From contig OOIN01000037.1 of assembly GCA_900323505.1 (NCBI GenBank), positions 372,001-436,000 of the forward strand: a stretch of DNA of 64,000 bases. Direction: 5' to 3'. Positions within the stretch are counted from its first letter, which is position 1, and every line of letters starts with the position of its first letter. The notes beneath the pieces were generated by a model. The model made no database searches, had not been told where the DNA came from, and saw nothing but the letters and a program-made list of their open reading frames with translations. Source of the stretch: Ustilago trichophora. Taxonomy: Eukaryota > Basidiomycota > Ustilaginomycetes > Ustilaginales > Ustilaginaceae. A program made the translations under genes and the position numbers. Below are positions 53,529 to 64,000 of this stretch, one piece after another.

Positions 53529-55487
53529 ATGGTTTACGTCGCCCAACCACCATCCGCACTGCCTTGCGAAGGCGCCTACTTTGGCAAGGAGAACTGGCTA
53601 CGCCCCCAAAGGCAGGCTCCATTGACAAAGCAAGCAGGCTGCCCTGCACCTTCAGCGGCAGTGCCTTTTCCAACCACATCCGACTCAGACACCACAGTGG
53701 AAGCCGCATCCGCTGCAGCTCCCGCCAAGGCCTTCGTCGACGATGCCGACCTCAAGTCATCCGCATCGGTCAGCGACTGGTGTGCCCAGATGGTCTGCTA
53801 TATCTGGTTCAGTGGCATCGACAGCCACGAGCCCACTTACCCGCTGTCGGCCGCCTCCAGCCCCTCCTCTCGCCCTGGCCGCCTCTCTGTCACCAGCTCG
53901 CCCACCACAAAGCGTCACTCCAAAAAGCTCAGCCTCGGCAGCCTGTCGGAAGCTGTCTCGTTCTCGGTACGCGACCTGCACAATGCCGTCGAGGCCCACG
54001 CTCGTTCGGCTGTTGACTCGAATCGCACCCGACCCAGCGCCAGTGAACGATCTAACGACCCTCGCACGCTCCGTCTCTTCCCCCGCCGCCGCTTCACCGA
54101 CTTTGTTCGCAACATGCTCAACGCCACACAGGTCTCCAAGTCGGTCATCATCCTCGCCCTCCTCTACATTCACCGACTCAAGTCCAAGAACCCCGGTCTC
54201 CGTGGACAGGACGGTAGCGAGTTCCGACTCTTTGTCACCGCCCTCATGCTTGCCAACAAGTTCCTTGATGACCACACTTACACCAACAAGACCTGGTCTG
54301 ATCTCTCGGGCCTCAAGCTCAAGGACGTCACCAAGATGGAGATCGAATTCTGGCTTGGGCTTTCCTCCAACATTCACGCTTCCGATGCCGACTTCCGCAG
54401 CTGGATCGGCACCCTCGAGATCCTCGCCGAACGCCGTCAGCTCGCACTGAGCGCCCACGAAGCCGAGAAGCTCCGACAGGCCGCTCTCCGCCAGCAGGGC
54501 TTTGTTCATCAACACCCGTCTGCAAGGCAGCCAGCTCTTTTGCATCCTCATCAGGCTCCGGGCCTCACTGCCATCTACGACGCACCTCGCCGCATCGCTC
54601 ACAACTCGCGTGTCAGCCAGTCGCGATCCTGGTCGCCGGAACAGCTTGCCATCGACACTCGTCCTCGCTCGTCACCCGCCGCTGCTACTAGCCACTTGAG
54701 TCACGTCTACGCACCTGCACCCGCCACCACTATGCCGAGGTTCGACGTCGACGCCAGTGTCCAGGCCATGATGAACAACGCCGGCTACCCCACACCTGCC
54801 TCTTCCTCGGCCGACGCGAGGCTGCTGCAGGTCGTTCAACCTGAGGCTTGCACTGGCAGCAAGAGGTCGTATGCTCAGCATGACCAGACAAGCCCATTAA
54901 GCCAGACGCACTGCTACCACACACCTTCGCCTGAGCGCGGCAACAAGCGACGCCAGATGGCCGACGACCGAGCCTTGCACGCTTTCACCTCGAGCTCGCG
55001 CAACTACGGTCTGAGTCCTCCCTTTGCTCAGCCTTGCCCACGGTCCGTGTTTGAGCCTCTCGTCTCTACCCCCAACACGCTGCTTGCACCCTATGTCATG
55101 CAGCAACAGGCTGGCGCCGGTGTACCTTCCAAGCATCATCCTCTTGCCTACTGGCAGCTCGCCGCTGGCTACGATCGAGGTATCTTGGGTGTCCACATGC
55201 CCGCGCCTATCACGTGCCAGAGCGACTACTTCCACTGGCAACCGCACGCCGGCACTGGCGACCACGAGCAGCTCGACAATGTAGTCATCCGCAAGCCTCT
55301 TGCTACTACTACTCCTTACCCTACACCTCCCATCGACGCCTTTTCTCCGTTCCACCACTACGCCGGCGGATACACCTCCAAGCAGGGCCTCATGCACGGC
55401 TACCCGCAATTTACAGTGCAGGCCCCGCATGCGCCTTTCAACAATGCCGAAGCACACTACGTCGACCCCCTCTTCATTCGCTACTGA
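53529..55487 (+). CDS. Pho85-type cyclin (PCL1/2-like)
   Basis: This predicted 652-residue cyclin partners a Pho85/Cdk5-type kinase. The start ATG at 53529 (MVYVAQPPSALPCEG) is chosen because the frame upstream begins only with a TTG in a C/T-rich leader. The helix VSDWCAQMVCYIWFSG lies near residue 77. The cyclin box runs about 185-293: RRRFTDFVRNMLNATQVSKS, ALLYIHRLKSKNPG, ALMLANKFLDDHTYTNKTW and KDVTKMEIEFWLGL. The C-terminal 350 residues are Ser/Pro/His-rich and contain possible proline-directed phosphorylation sites (YPTPAS, PYPTPPID). The class matches yeast PCL1/PCL2. In Ustilago maydis a cyclin of this class, Pcl12, is tied to polar growth of infectious hyphae, and this could be its counterpart, but I cannot confirm it. 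It converges with the WD40 gene. Confidence 0.88.
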   Translation: MVYVAQPPSALPCEGAYFGKENWLRPQRQAPLTKQAGCPAPSAAVPFPTTSDSDTTVEAASAAAPAKAFVDDADLKSSASVSDWCAQMVCYIWFSGIDSHEPTYPLSAASSPSSRPGRLSVTSSPTTKRHSKKLSLGSLSEAVSFSVRDLHNAVEAHARSAVDSNRTRPSASERSNDPRTLRLFPRRRFTDFVRNMLNATQVSKSVIILALLYIHRLKSKNPGLRGQDGSEFRLFVTALMLANKFLDDHTYTNKTWSDLSGLKLKDVTKMEIEFWLGLSSNIHASDADFRSWIGTLEILAERRQLALSAHEAEKLRQAALRQQGFVHQHPSARQPALLHPHQAPGLTAIYDAPRRIAHNSRVSQSRSWSPEQLAIDTRPRSSPAAATSHLSHVYAPAPATTMPRFDVDASVQAMMNNAGYPTPASSSADARLLQVVQPEACTGSKRSYAQHDQTSPLSQTHCYHTPSPERGNKRRQMADDRALHAFTSSSRNYGLSPPFAQPCPRSVFEPLVSTPNTLLAPYVMQQQAGAGVPSKHHPLAYWQLAAGYDRGILGVHMPAPITCQSDYFHWQPHAGTGDHEQLDNVVIRKPLATTTPYPTPPIDAFSPFHHYAGGYTSKQGLMHGYPQFTVQAPHAPFNNAEAHYVDPLFIRY

Positions 55488-55970
55488 ATCCCTCCTCCCC
55501 CTCTCCATCACCCAAACGCTGCATCACACATCACACAAGGTTCTCCTCGCTCTCTCTCTCTCTCTCTCTCGGTTTCTCAAGTTCAGCTCAATAATCACAT
55601 CATGTACTTTTAAGCATTTCTTTTCACTCTCCAGATGATAGGTCCCACTTTAAGGTTTTCTCCAAAGTCTTTGTAAAATCGCATGCACATTTCATACATA
55701 CATTAGTCTCTGTTCCTCTGCACAATTCCAATGGTATCTTTTACGTTGTTAGTCTTTTCTCTGTTGGCGGCTGAGATTTGTGCGAACCTACGTCGAGTTG
55801 TGTTGGAAGTGAGATTGATACGGGGATGAGGGGCAGTGAAAGTTGAACGGTGAGTTAATGGTGAATGTGATGCATTGCTGTGTAAGATGACAGTGCTAGT
55901 GTGGATGAGAATCAAGCAACTACAACTCCGAACGGAAGTTAGAATCAAAGGGCCTTGGCTCGCATACAAC
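55488..55970. other. Convergent 3' region of the cyclin and WD40 genes
   Basis: This 483-bp stretch lies between opposing stops. A CT run at 55550-55570 is in the cyclin 3' UTR. No gene is seen. Confidence 0.6.
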
Positions 55971-57896
55971 CTAAAGCAACCCAGCATGGGTTACGGAAAC
56001 CCTCGACTCTCCCACAGGATACTTTGCAACCACCCTCTCTGTGGAAACATAGACAAATTCCCCCTCGGGATCCCAACACAAGCCCGAGATATTGATCGAC
56101 TGTCCCTCGACCCCAGTGGTTGAAACGGAATAGGATGTGGTATACGAAGAAGGTCGATATCCCACACTTGAGGTTGGCGCCGCAAGTGCCGCGCTCAGCA
56201 ACGAAGCGGTGGTAGTACCACTGGTAAGGTCGGTGAGACGAGGATTGAGAGATGCATTCACTAGGTGATCGGGAAAGTAGTTGGATCCTCGATTGAAACT
56301 TGGCGTTGTGGTTGGATTGGGATTGAGAGTTGGTTGGGCAACGACGCTGCTAGAATCGGAAGTGGTGTCGGCTCCACGATCGACGAGGTTGATGGCCCGA
56401 TTCCACTCTCTCATGAAGGTGGCGTGGATCATGCTTCTTCTTTCCCTATCGCGAGCGATTGCCTCTTCTCCTCCAGTGACCATTCTAAACCTCTCTTCGC
56501 CTGCCAATCTTCTCTCCACCCAACCCTCGGCTACATCCACACCCGAGTTCGCACCCCCAGCCGCACTGCCACTGCTGATGCCAGCCGCAACCTCTCTAGG
56601 AGCAGCAATCCTTTGCGTCTCCCCAAAAGTCACCGTGTCCGCCACTCCCCAATAGTTCCTATGCTCTGTAAACGCTAAAAATCTTCCACACGGGCTAAAC
56701 TTGACTACCCGCGCCGCACCACTCCCCGCACTAGCCTGACTCGTACTGACAGCCGCCAACCGCCTACTACTTCTCACATCCCACACCGAAACCACGCCAT
56801 CCTGACTGGCCACGGCAAACTTGGACCCATCGGGACTCCATGTGGTACTGAAACAGGCATCGCTACTGGCCGTGTACGTTGCGATCTTGGTATATTCGCC
56901 GTTGCGCGACACGGAATGGATAAATACTTCGGGTGTATCGCCGACAGCGATGAGCGTGCGCTGGTCGGGGGAGAGAGAGGAGTGGTTGATCGCGGTGCTG
57001 TAGTGTAAAGTTGTATTGCGGGATAGACCGGGAAGGCCGGACTCGATACGACCGCCGGCACCGGGATGCGATTTGGGGGGGCGAAGTTTGTAAAGCTTGA
57101 TAGACTGGTCGTTGTTGCTGACCATGACTTTTATCGGTGCCAAGTCTGGCGAGGTGGTTGTGGTGGTTGATGAAGAAGGTGTTGTGGCGGTAATGCGGGG
57201 CTGAGAGGAGCGCCTCCATCGAGAATCGCGATTGACATAGGAAGGGTCGAAGCCGTATGCTGCGGCGAGTTCTTCAAAGACGCTTTCGGAGAGTTCCGAT
57301 TCCATCTCTTCGTCTCCAAACAGTAGACCTGGTCGAGCAATGTTGGATGTTGAGGGTTGATCTCTTGCCCACGGTGAGTAAATTTCGGATGAGGGGGAAC
57401 TATCTACGACATCTGCCTTTGATGGGCTCGTTGAAGCACCCGAGGAGGTGGACGAGAATCGGCAGGAGCTGGAAGGGTGGTTCAAGTCAGGCTGGATGGT
57501 GATTGCGTTGTTGATGCTTCCGCCCGTCGGCGTGCGGAGGAGCCATGGGGCGGGCGGTCTCTCTGCATGTGAAGAATCGAGCTGAAGATGAGGGGCGCCA
57601 CTGGAGGGGGAATGCAACGGGCGCAACGCAAGCTCACCATGTTGGCCGCCCGCAGCGAGAAGGCCGCAGCCGGTGGTGAGGCAGTTGGGCTGGAAGTCGA
57701 GGGTGCAGTAGGTAGTCGGGGGTTTGAGAGGAGAGGCAAAGTCGGCCTGTTCGACTTGAAGCCGGCTGACGAAGAGGATTTTGTCCTTGACACCGGTGGG
57801 CTGGAGGAGATCGCGCAGTTGGAGGTGGTGAATGTTGACTCGGGCGGGGATGATGGTCGGATCCGAGGTGTCGATGTGCTCCACTCCGCGGGTCAT
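55971..57896 (-). CDS. WD40 protein with DUF2415
   Basis: This 641-residue protein uses the ATG at 57896 (MTRGVEHIDTSDPTI) because the frame upstream has only a GTG. Near residue 15 comes PARVNIHHLQLRDLL, typical of the fungal WD40/DUF2415 family. WD-like repeats follow: SPDLAPIKVMVSNNDQSIKL near 250, and STTWSPDGSKFAVASQDG with VWDVRSSRRL near 349-385. The DUF2415 block VVKFSPCGRFLAFTEHRNYW is near 394-423. The last repeat is SGLCWDPEGEFVYVSTER. A disordered Ser/Thr-rich insert lies between. Family members are largely uncharacterised, so a scaffold role is inferred from the propeller only. It is head-to-head with the SNT2-like gene over 4.2 kb. Confidence 0.8.
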   Translation of the reverse strand: MTRGVEHIDTSDPTIIPARVNIHHLQLRDLLQPTGVKDKILFVSRLQVEQADFASPLKPPTTYCTLDFQPNCLTTGCGLLAAGGQHGELALRPLHSPSSGAPHLQLDSSHAERPPAPWLLRTPTGGSINNAITIQPDLNHPSSSCRFSSTSSGASTSPSKADVVDSSPSSEIYSPWARDQPSTSNIARPGLLFGDEEMESELSESVFEELAAAYGFDPSYVNRDSRWRRSSQPRITATTPSSSTTTTTSPDLAPIKVMVSNNDQSIKLYKLRPPKSHPGAGGRIESGLPGLSRNTTLHYSTAINHSSLSPDQRTLIAVGDTPEVFIHSVSRNGEYTKIATYTASSDACFSTTWSPDGSKFAVASQDGVVSVWDVRSSRRLAAVSTSQASAGSGAARVVKFSPCGRFLAFTEHRNYWGVADTVTFGETQRIAAPREVAAGISSGSAAGGANSGVDVAEGWVERRLAGEERFRMVTGGEEAIARDRERRSMIHATFMREWNRAINLVDRGADTTSDSSSVVAQPTLNPNPTTTPSFNRGSNYFPDHLVNASLNPRLTDLTSGTTTASLLSAALAAPTSSVGYRPSSYTTSYSVSTTGVEGQSINISGLCWDPEGEFVYVSTERVVAKYPVGESRVSVTHAGLL

Positions 57897-60800
57897 GTTG
57901 GGAGACTTGTCGCAAAGAGTACCGGATGATGAGAGTTGAAGGTGGTGAAAGTCTGCTTTGTGGGGCACGATGGTTCGTGCTGGTGGCAGTGACTATGAAA
58001 GAGGGATGCGATCAAGCTTCATCTATCTGAAGTGTGTCCGGGTGAAAGCGATGTTTGTCCTCCTGGATCCCGAGGTGGTTTGAGCGAGTGCTGGTTGAGG
58101 GTGGTGATGATGGTGGGAACAGCAAAAGACGGTCTCGAGAGAATTGACGCTGCCGTCAAAAGAGGAGAGAGTCGATTGTCGAGAAGGAGAATGTGCTATC
58201 CCTATCCCTAAGAGTAGTGTGTGTTTGGTGTGGAGTGAGGCTGAGGCTGAGGCTGAGGCACGTCACCGCAGGGGAGTGCATGCACGCATCTGCACGCTGC
58301 TCTCGGACCCTCTTTTTAGGCACTTTGGCAGAGGAATGCGATTTGAGTGCTCCACATTTACTGTATCTTTTCTTTTGTGCAGAGAAGCCCTGAGCGCAGT
58401 GTGAATTAAGTTACAGTAGGCGTGTGACCCTCAAAATTGCACGATTTGAGCAGCTTCATAGCTTGCGCAGCACCAGGTCGGAGAAGAACAATGGCAGCGG
58501 CACGCCTCCGTCAAATACAACAAGTTGATGTGATGTCGATGAGAGAGTATGGCAAATGCTTCTTTGCTGTGGTCTCCCAACTACTAGCAGCGTGAAGTGT
58601 GAAGTGTGAAGATGGCTACTGTAAGTTGAGTGCCTGGCCATTTGTTTAGCCGAGACACTTGATGCGGTCAGGCCCCAATTTTGATGATCATTGTTACACC
58701 GTCAATTCTGACATCTGTCAAAAAAGTGCCTGCCGCTACTTTTTGTTTGCTTAACCTTCTAGACTGTCAATCACGACAGAGGGGGCGACCTTGGATCTGG
58801 ATCAGCGTGCTTGTATGAGCTGCTTTGTCGAGTTGCTGGTTTGGTGTTTCGGCAGACATGCTGATCAATGGCTGAGTGCAGAAGGAAGACGAACCCTGAT
58901 CGTGGCAAATTGGAAAATCAAAGGGACTTTTAACCAGAAGAAAAGAAAAAGAAAAGAATTTTTAAAGCGTTTTTTCTTTGGTTTTGGCAGCGTTGTGCGG
59001 TCATGTTCCATGAAAAACGCCGCGTTCTTTAGTCCTCTGCTATTCTGCCTGTTCAGACATCCGAGATGCGAGAGAGAAGGGAAAAAAATGTCCACCACCG
59101 CCAAATTGCGCTCCCGAGCACGTCCGCTTGTCCGATGAGCACCGCCGTACGAGGATCACATACAGCACACGCCATCGATCTCGCCTCTCTCCGAATGACT
59201 CGAGTCAAGAGCATCCACATAAAAGTATCGATTGAATCATGCAAAGTCAAGAACGTGCACATACTGACAACAAAAGGAATCGACATAGATCGAGGGGGGA
59301 GGGGCCGAATTAATGATGGCATATCCATCTCCGTCCGCTCGACCACGACCAAGTCGTTTCAGGTCCCTCCGGCATGCACCATCTGCTCGTGTGATAGCCT
59401 AGCTTCCACTTCCGCTCGGACGGATGTTCCCTTGCCCATCAATACCAAGGCGATACCAACTTGTTTGGATGGATCATTGACTAGGCCAGCATGACTGCGA
59501 AAACTATGCTCGTTCAATCTGAGCCAGCCCAAGGCATGTTGTGCACTGTGATTCAGCATAGAGGCACACCAATACGCTTTGCATGAGTATGAAAGCTGTT
59601 TGCGCTAGTTTGTTGATACTAGGCGCACTTCCGGTAGGGGCATAGCGACCATGAAAGAGGGTAGTTGATGTCGTGCGTCAAGTGCGCGGCATTGATTCCA
59701 ATCTGAGGCCCACATCCCTGTTGGAACTGATCGATTCAAGATCGTCAGCTTGCTCTTGTTCATTCCCGGGTCGCTCCACGAGGACGTCTGGACCTCAGAG
59801 CAATGCATCAACCGGTAGAGAGCTAAGCCTATCTATTCCCAGTTTGGTGGGGTTGGTACCGATTCCTTTTGGCCCACTTGAAGACCATGGCTTCCTTGCT
59901 GTTTAGCAATGGATAACTTCCGCAGCCTTGCCTAATGATGCACATACGAGCGCATCTAGCTCCTTCTGAGATGAGCCTCAAACCAAATGCTTAGCATTGA
60001 AGGATTGTGTACAGTAAAGCGAGCTGGCAGCCTCTTGGACGGGCACTGGGTGGCACTTTTTCGCAAAGCGTGTCAAAATTCGAGCCGCTGTGTCCACTCA
60101 CACTGTTTTGTGCCGCGTGTCTGTCAATTTCAAACAAGGCGTCTCTGCTCTTACGCATAACAAAGCCTTGCTTTTACTGCACCTGCCCGCCACGCACTCT
60201 CGACTTTGTTGAATCAAGCAAGCAAAACAGCTTCTTTGCTTGTCGTCTTGTTGGTTGCTCCCACAGCTACGCCCAACCTCAACAACACCTCCATTTGCTA
60301 GCTAGCTTCCACTCCCCTTGTCTAGCTCGTCTTCTGGCTAGCTTCCACCTTCTTCACGGATAGCTTTCCTCTCTACCCTCTCTCCATCATCTTTCCCTCT
60401 TCACCATCAACTACATCGGCGCATCCCCACCTCTCTCTCTCTCTCTTCCTCTCGACAAAAGGTACGTTGACTGCTGTCTTTCTTCGTATCGTGATCCGTT
60501 CTGCTTGTCTCGCATTCCTCCTTGTCCTGCTGTGTCACACTGTCATCTTTGCCATCGTACATCCCTCGTTCTCCGTTCCCGTAGCCCCCGTTGCCCGGCT
60601 CCCCCTTCACCAACCCCTCCGTCAATGTAAGGCTTGATCTTTGTGTTGGACGGTGCTGGCTCCGGTCGGCCCTAGCTGAGCGATTGACTGCGCAGACCTG
60701 CACCTAGTCGCTCAGCTTCACAGATGTCGCCTCAGCCATGCCGTGTTGCGCATCGAACAGGAAGGGGTATACATGCTCATCATGAATCGATGAGCCTTTG

Positions 60801-62076
60801 ATCGTATCAGCTTGTTTGGGTTGCGCCTGTCTAATCGCGGCGCGATCGTCACCTCGCATTGGTCCCGTATCGCAACATCATCTCGGCCTTGACATCCTCC
60901 CACTCTTCCGCGTTCTTTGTGTCCTCATCCATCCTCCTACACTTTGCTCCTTCCCGCTCAACATCGATGCCCTCGCCTTTTCTCCTCCCCCAGCTCCTCC
61001 CACTTGCCTTCAGTTCATCGTCCATCTAAATCCCTCTTGCGCCCTCTCCTGTCCCTTTCCCTCTTTGGTTCTGGTGCTGTCAGATTGCTCTCATCGGAGT
61101 CCGCCCCAATCCTTCCTCACACTTGGAAGCATCCCCTCACTCCATCCTTGCGCTCTTGCCCATCCCCTACCACCAAATTCACTTTGAAATTCACGATATT
61201 TGACGCTGCTCTTTCACTCGGCTAGTATGCAGTCACAGCTGCGCACTTTCTAACGTTGAAGCTGACGTTTTTTTTCTCGACCCTCTTGCTATTTCTCTGC
61301 GCTGATCAACACCCTTCTTGCTGCTGCCGCTGCTGCTGCCGCCGTTGTTGCCATTTTTATTTTTTTTTAATCCGCTCTTCGGCCCGCACTCTGTGTCAAA
61401 ACCGCATCCACTTTGGCGTTCCCCTCGAACCCCTCATCCTTCTTGCTCTTGCTTCACCTTCGGTGTTGCTTGCTCCCCTCCTTTCTTTTCTCCCACTCGT
61501 TGTCGCCGTCGTTGTTCTCATCATCGACGCTTCGCCCTATATGCTTCCCTCTTCATCTTTCCTTTCTTTCTTTTCACCACTATTCTAGCAGTTATTCGAC
61601 TTGTCTCTGTGCTCAACGCTGCGCACTCAGTACATTCGGTTGGCTCCATTTCCACCAGTCGTCGACCTGCACCGCTTTTCTTCACCTCCCTTCCACCCGC
61701 ATCCCCACCCCATTTTCGTTTCGGCCCTTCCTTTCTAGCTTCTCATCCCCTCCTATATTGCTACCATATTTGCTCGCTTTTGAGGTGTACCACAGGCTGC
61801 TCATCATCAGCGCCAGTTTTCACCTCACTGCCTTTGCTTTTGCTTGGCAATCATTCCCTTCCTTCCGCTTCCGCTTCCGTCTCACCTCTCACCTCATTCG
61901 GTGAACGCCCTTCCCATTGCGAGTTTGGTGGCCTAGCTGGTGAGACACGGCAGATAGGTGCCCCTGTCATTTGTCGGCTCCGCTATCACAGCTGCGCCCT
62001 CTGGTAGGCGTCTCTCTCCATCATCTGGCTCTCACATTGTTGAGTCTCCTTCAGAGGAGCATCACGCTGTTACATC
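57897..62076. promoter_or_regulatory. 4.2-kb divergent region upstream of the WD40 and SNT2-like genes
   Basis: No convincing gene is present. Minus-strand frames at 59359-59811 look slightly protein-like (see findings). From about 60230 the plus strand turns strongly C/T-rich up to the SNT2-like start, as in other long smut leaders. A GTACGT donor at 60462 and a CTCCTTCAG acceptor ending at 62054 could bound a 1.6-kb 5'-UTR intron; this is weak. Confidence 0.45.
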
Positions 62077-64000
62077 ATGGCTACCTCTTCGCTCGCTGCT
62101 ACTGGCCTGACCGCTTCCAAGTCCGGTCTCCAGCAGCAACAGCAACAGCAGGCCCTCCTAGATGCTTCCGCCCCCTCCACTTCCACTGCCAAATCGGCAG
62201 CCCCCGTCACCCGCGTCGCTATCAGGGATGGAAAGATGATTGGCATCAATGACCACATCTACCTCTCCCCTGCATGGGCGCCGGGCGCCGGCGAGCCCTA
62301 CATGATTGCCAGAGTCATGGAGTTTGTCACCGCCGCTTCGTCTCGCAGCGGTGCGGCTGCACTTGCCAGCTCCTCCGGCACTCTGCAGGTTCGAGCCAAT
62401 GTCTTCTTGCGCATGCGCGATATCAGTCTTCGCAGCACCAACGACCCTCGCCTTCTCGTCGCCACTATGCATTCCGACGTCTTCAGCCTCGAAAACGTCC
62501 GTGGCATCTGCGAGGTCCGTCACCGCGACTTGATAGGTTCCGGCACCGCTCCCGACGTCAGCCAGTGGAAGAAGAAGGAGGATCACTTCTACTACTATCA
62601 ACTCTACGACCGCTACATTCACCGCTTCTACGATGTCATCCCCACCGAAAAGGTCCAGAACGCTCCACCAGAAGTCCTCACCACGCTACGCACCCGCTAC
62701 TCTTTCGTCGTTGCCGAAGCCGGCATGATCAACGACCTCACCGACGCTCTTCGAGGATGCGCCGTCTGCCATCGTTGGGCATCAGGTCCCGAGTCGGTTC
62801 GTTGCGACACGTGCAAAAAGTTCTTCCACATGAAGTGCCTCAACCCACCACTGCTCTCGAAACCCGCCAAAGGTTACAGCTGGACCTGCGCCCCCTGCTC
62901 TCGCAGACACGAGCAAGACGTCGAGCTGACTCTCCAGACTGGAGGTCAACTCTCATCTGCCGCTGCCTCTTCCAGTAGCAACGGCAGCGCATCCAATCCA
63001 CCTCGCCATCAGATCACCGCTACCCCAAACAGAGGCCGCGGCGCCCCACGCGGAAGAGGTCGACAATCGTATCCAAGAAGAGGCACCGCAGGACGAGGCG
63101 ACGATATCGCTTCGGCAAGCAACACGCCGGATGGCAGCCCCACGCCGGAGAAGACGACAGACGACATTCGAGGAACGCGCTGCTTCAACCGCTGGCCATA
63201 TCGATACTTTGGTCAGCACACGAATGCCATGGACGTGCTTGATCCGCACGACTCGGTCTATCCCATTGCCACAACACGTCTCGGACCCAAATATCAAGCT
63301 TCGTTGCCGACTTGGGAAGAGCAGAAGGAGGCAGGTCTCGGAGTCCACTGCCGCACAAAGGAGAAGGCAAAGGAAGACGAGGCTGCAGCCGGCGATGATG
63401 CTGCTTCTGCCGCAATGACCTCAGCTGGGGGAAGCCACCAGGGCACTGCAGGTAGCAACTCTCACAAGAAGAAGGGACGACCGTTCAAACGCAAACGAGA
63501 GGCGGTCGACAGGTCCGATACTCCCACCACTGGAAGCAGCACACCTGCCGCAGCACCTGTCTTGCTGCCGTCCGATCCTCCCGAGTTCGAACGAGGTGGC
63601 GACCAGAGCGTAGAGCCCATCTTTTTGCCCTCCGTATCGGAATCGGAGCAAGTCCTGGATGCTTATCTCCAAGCCGTTCAGGCGCACTTCAACAAGACGG
63701 TCCCACCTCACCATGTCGACCTCCTCAATCGCGCTCTCATGACGTTCACCGAGAAGGAGGGCGACCCCGTACAAGCGCTCATGTCCATGTCTGCGAGCAC
63801 CACCAAGCAGCTCCGTGTCAACCACTGGACGTCCAAGGAAGCCAAGCAGTTCGAGACCGGAATAGCACAGGTCAACTCGGACATGAAGCAGCTGAAAAAA
63901 TTTATCCCCACCAAAAAGGTCTCGGAGATCGTGCGCTACTTTGTAGTTTGGAAGATGGCGCGCATCAAGGCCGATCTCGAGGCAACGCAGGCAGTCAAAT
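62077..64000 (+). CDS. SNT2: SNT2-like BAH-PHD-SANT chromatin protein (partial)
   Basis: An uninterrupted frame runs from the ATG at 62077 to the right edge (641 codons), so the C-terminus is missing. A Gln run is near residue 20. A BAH domain covers about 52-195 (DHIYLSPAWAPGAGEPYMIA, then VFLRMRDISLRS). A C4HC3 PHD finger is at about 228-275 (CAVC, CDTC, FHMKC, CAPC). Basic RGRG-type tracts follow, then a SANT-like helix set near 580-628 (NHWTSKEAKQFETGIAQVN). This order is that of yeast Snt2, which with Ecm5 and Rpd3 forms a histone deacetylase complex that responds to stress; Snt2 proteins have further PHD modules that would lie off the window. An MTA-like protein is the main alternative. 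Confidence 0.85.
   Translation, partial: MATSSLAATGLTASKSGLQQQQQQQALLDASAPSTSTAKSAAPVTRVAIRDGKMIGINDHIYLSPAWAPGAGEPYMIARVMEFVTAASSRSGAAALASSSGTLQVRANVFLRMRDISLRSTNDPRLLVATMHSDVFSLENVRGICEVRHRDLIGSGTAPDVSQWKKKEDHFYYYQLYDRYIHRFYDVIPTEKVQNAPPEVLTTLRTRYSFVVAEAGMINDLTDALRGCAVCHRWASGPESVRCDTCKKFFHMKCLNPPLLSKPAKGYSWTCAPCSRRHEQDVELTLQTGGQLSSAAASSSSNGSASNPPRHQITATPNRGRGAPRGRGRQSYPRRGTAGRGDDIASASNTPDGSPTPEKTTDDIRGTRCFNRWPYRYFGQHTNAMDVLDPHDSVYPIATTRLGPKYQASLPTWEEQKEAGLGVHCRTKEKAKEDEAAAGDDAASAAMTSAGGSHQGTAGSNSHKKKGRPFKRKREAVDRSDTPTTGSSTPAAAPVLLPSDPPEFERGGDQSVEPIFLPSVSESEQVLDAYLQAVQAHFNKTVPPHHVDLLNRALMTFTEKEGDPVQALMSMSASTTKQLRVNHWTSKEAKQFETGIAQVNSDMKQLKKFIPTKKVSEIVRYFVVWKMARIKADLEATQAVK

Overview
The window reads as nuclear DNA of a smut fungus (Ustilaginales), close to Ustilago maydis. 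The reasons are large, mostly intronless genes with C-rich third positions (TOM1 is almost entirely one 11.1-kb exon), short GT-AG introns where introns occur, long pyrimidine-rich leaders, and typical basidiomycete versions of ATG8, SPT16 and other conserved proteins. The species is inferred from gene style, not proven. I found no rRNA, convincing tRNA, transposon or CRISPR array.

Layout, left to right. (1) A cullin-4 fragment (minus, cut by the left edge) shares a divergent promoter with a giant TOM1/HUWE1-type protein (plus, to 13425). That protein keeps its UBA and ubiquitin-binding motifs but stops before any HECT domain. (2) A class II cAMP phosphodiesterase (15989-18328, plus) converges with an OPT-family oligopeptide transporter (18762-22064, minus). 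(3) A 1980-residue HEAT-repeat protein resembling PP4 regulatory subunit 1 (24209-30151, minus) is followed by ATG8 (31857-32213, minus), which is head-to-head with the FACT subunit SPT16 (33608-36712, plus). (4) A compact cluster holds an alkyltransferase-like DNA repair protein (two exons, minus), a TRIC-like membrane protein (plus), an alpha/beta hydrolase (minus) and the meiotic AAA+ ATPase PCH2/TRIP13 (minus). (5) About 11.25 kb without a convincing gene separates PCH2 from a Pho85-type (PCL1/2-like) cyclin (53529-55487, plus). (6) The cyclin converges with a DUF2415/WD40 protein (minus). After a further 4.2 kb gene-free, pyrimidine-rich stretch, a BAH-PHD-SANT protein like SNT2 (plus) runs off the right edge.

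The genes are housekeeping and regulatory: ubiquitin ligation, cAMP signalling, peptide uptake, phosphatase control, autophagy, chromatin, DNA repair, meiosis and polar growth. They do not form one pathway. The most unusual features are the HECT-less TOM1 protein, the very long shared upstream region of PCH2 and the cyclin, a TRIC-like gene whose stop codon lies inside a consensus splice donor, an alkyltransferase-like protein with a candidate SUMO site in an acidic tail, and a palindromic GTACAGTAC-type element seen between genes across the window.
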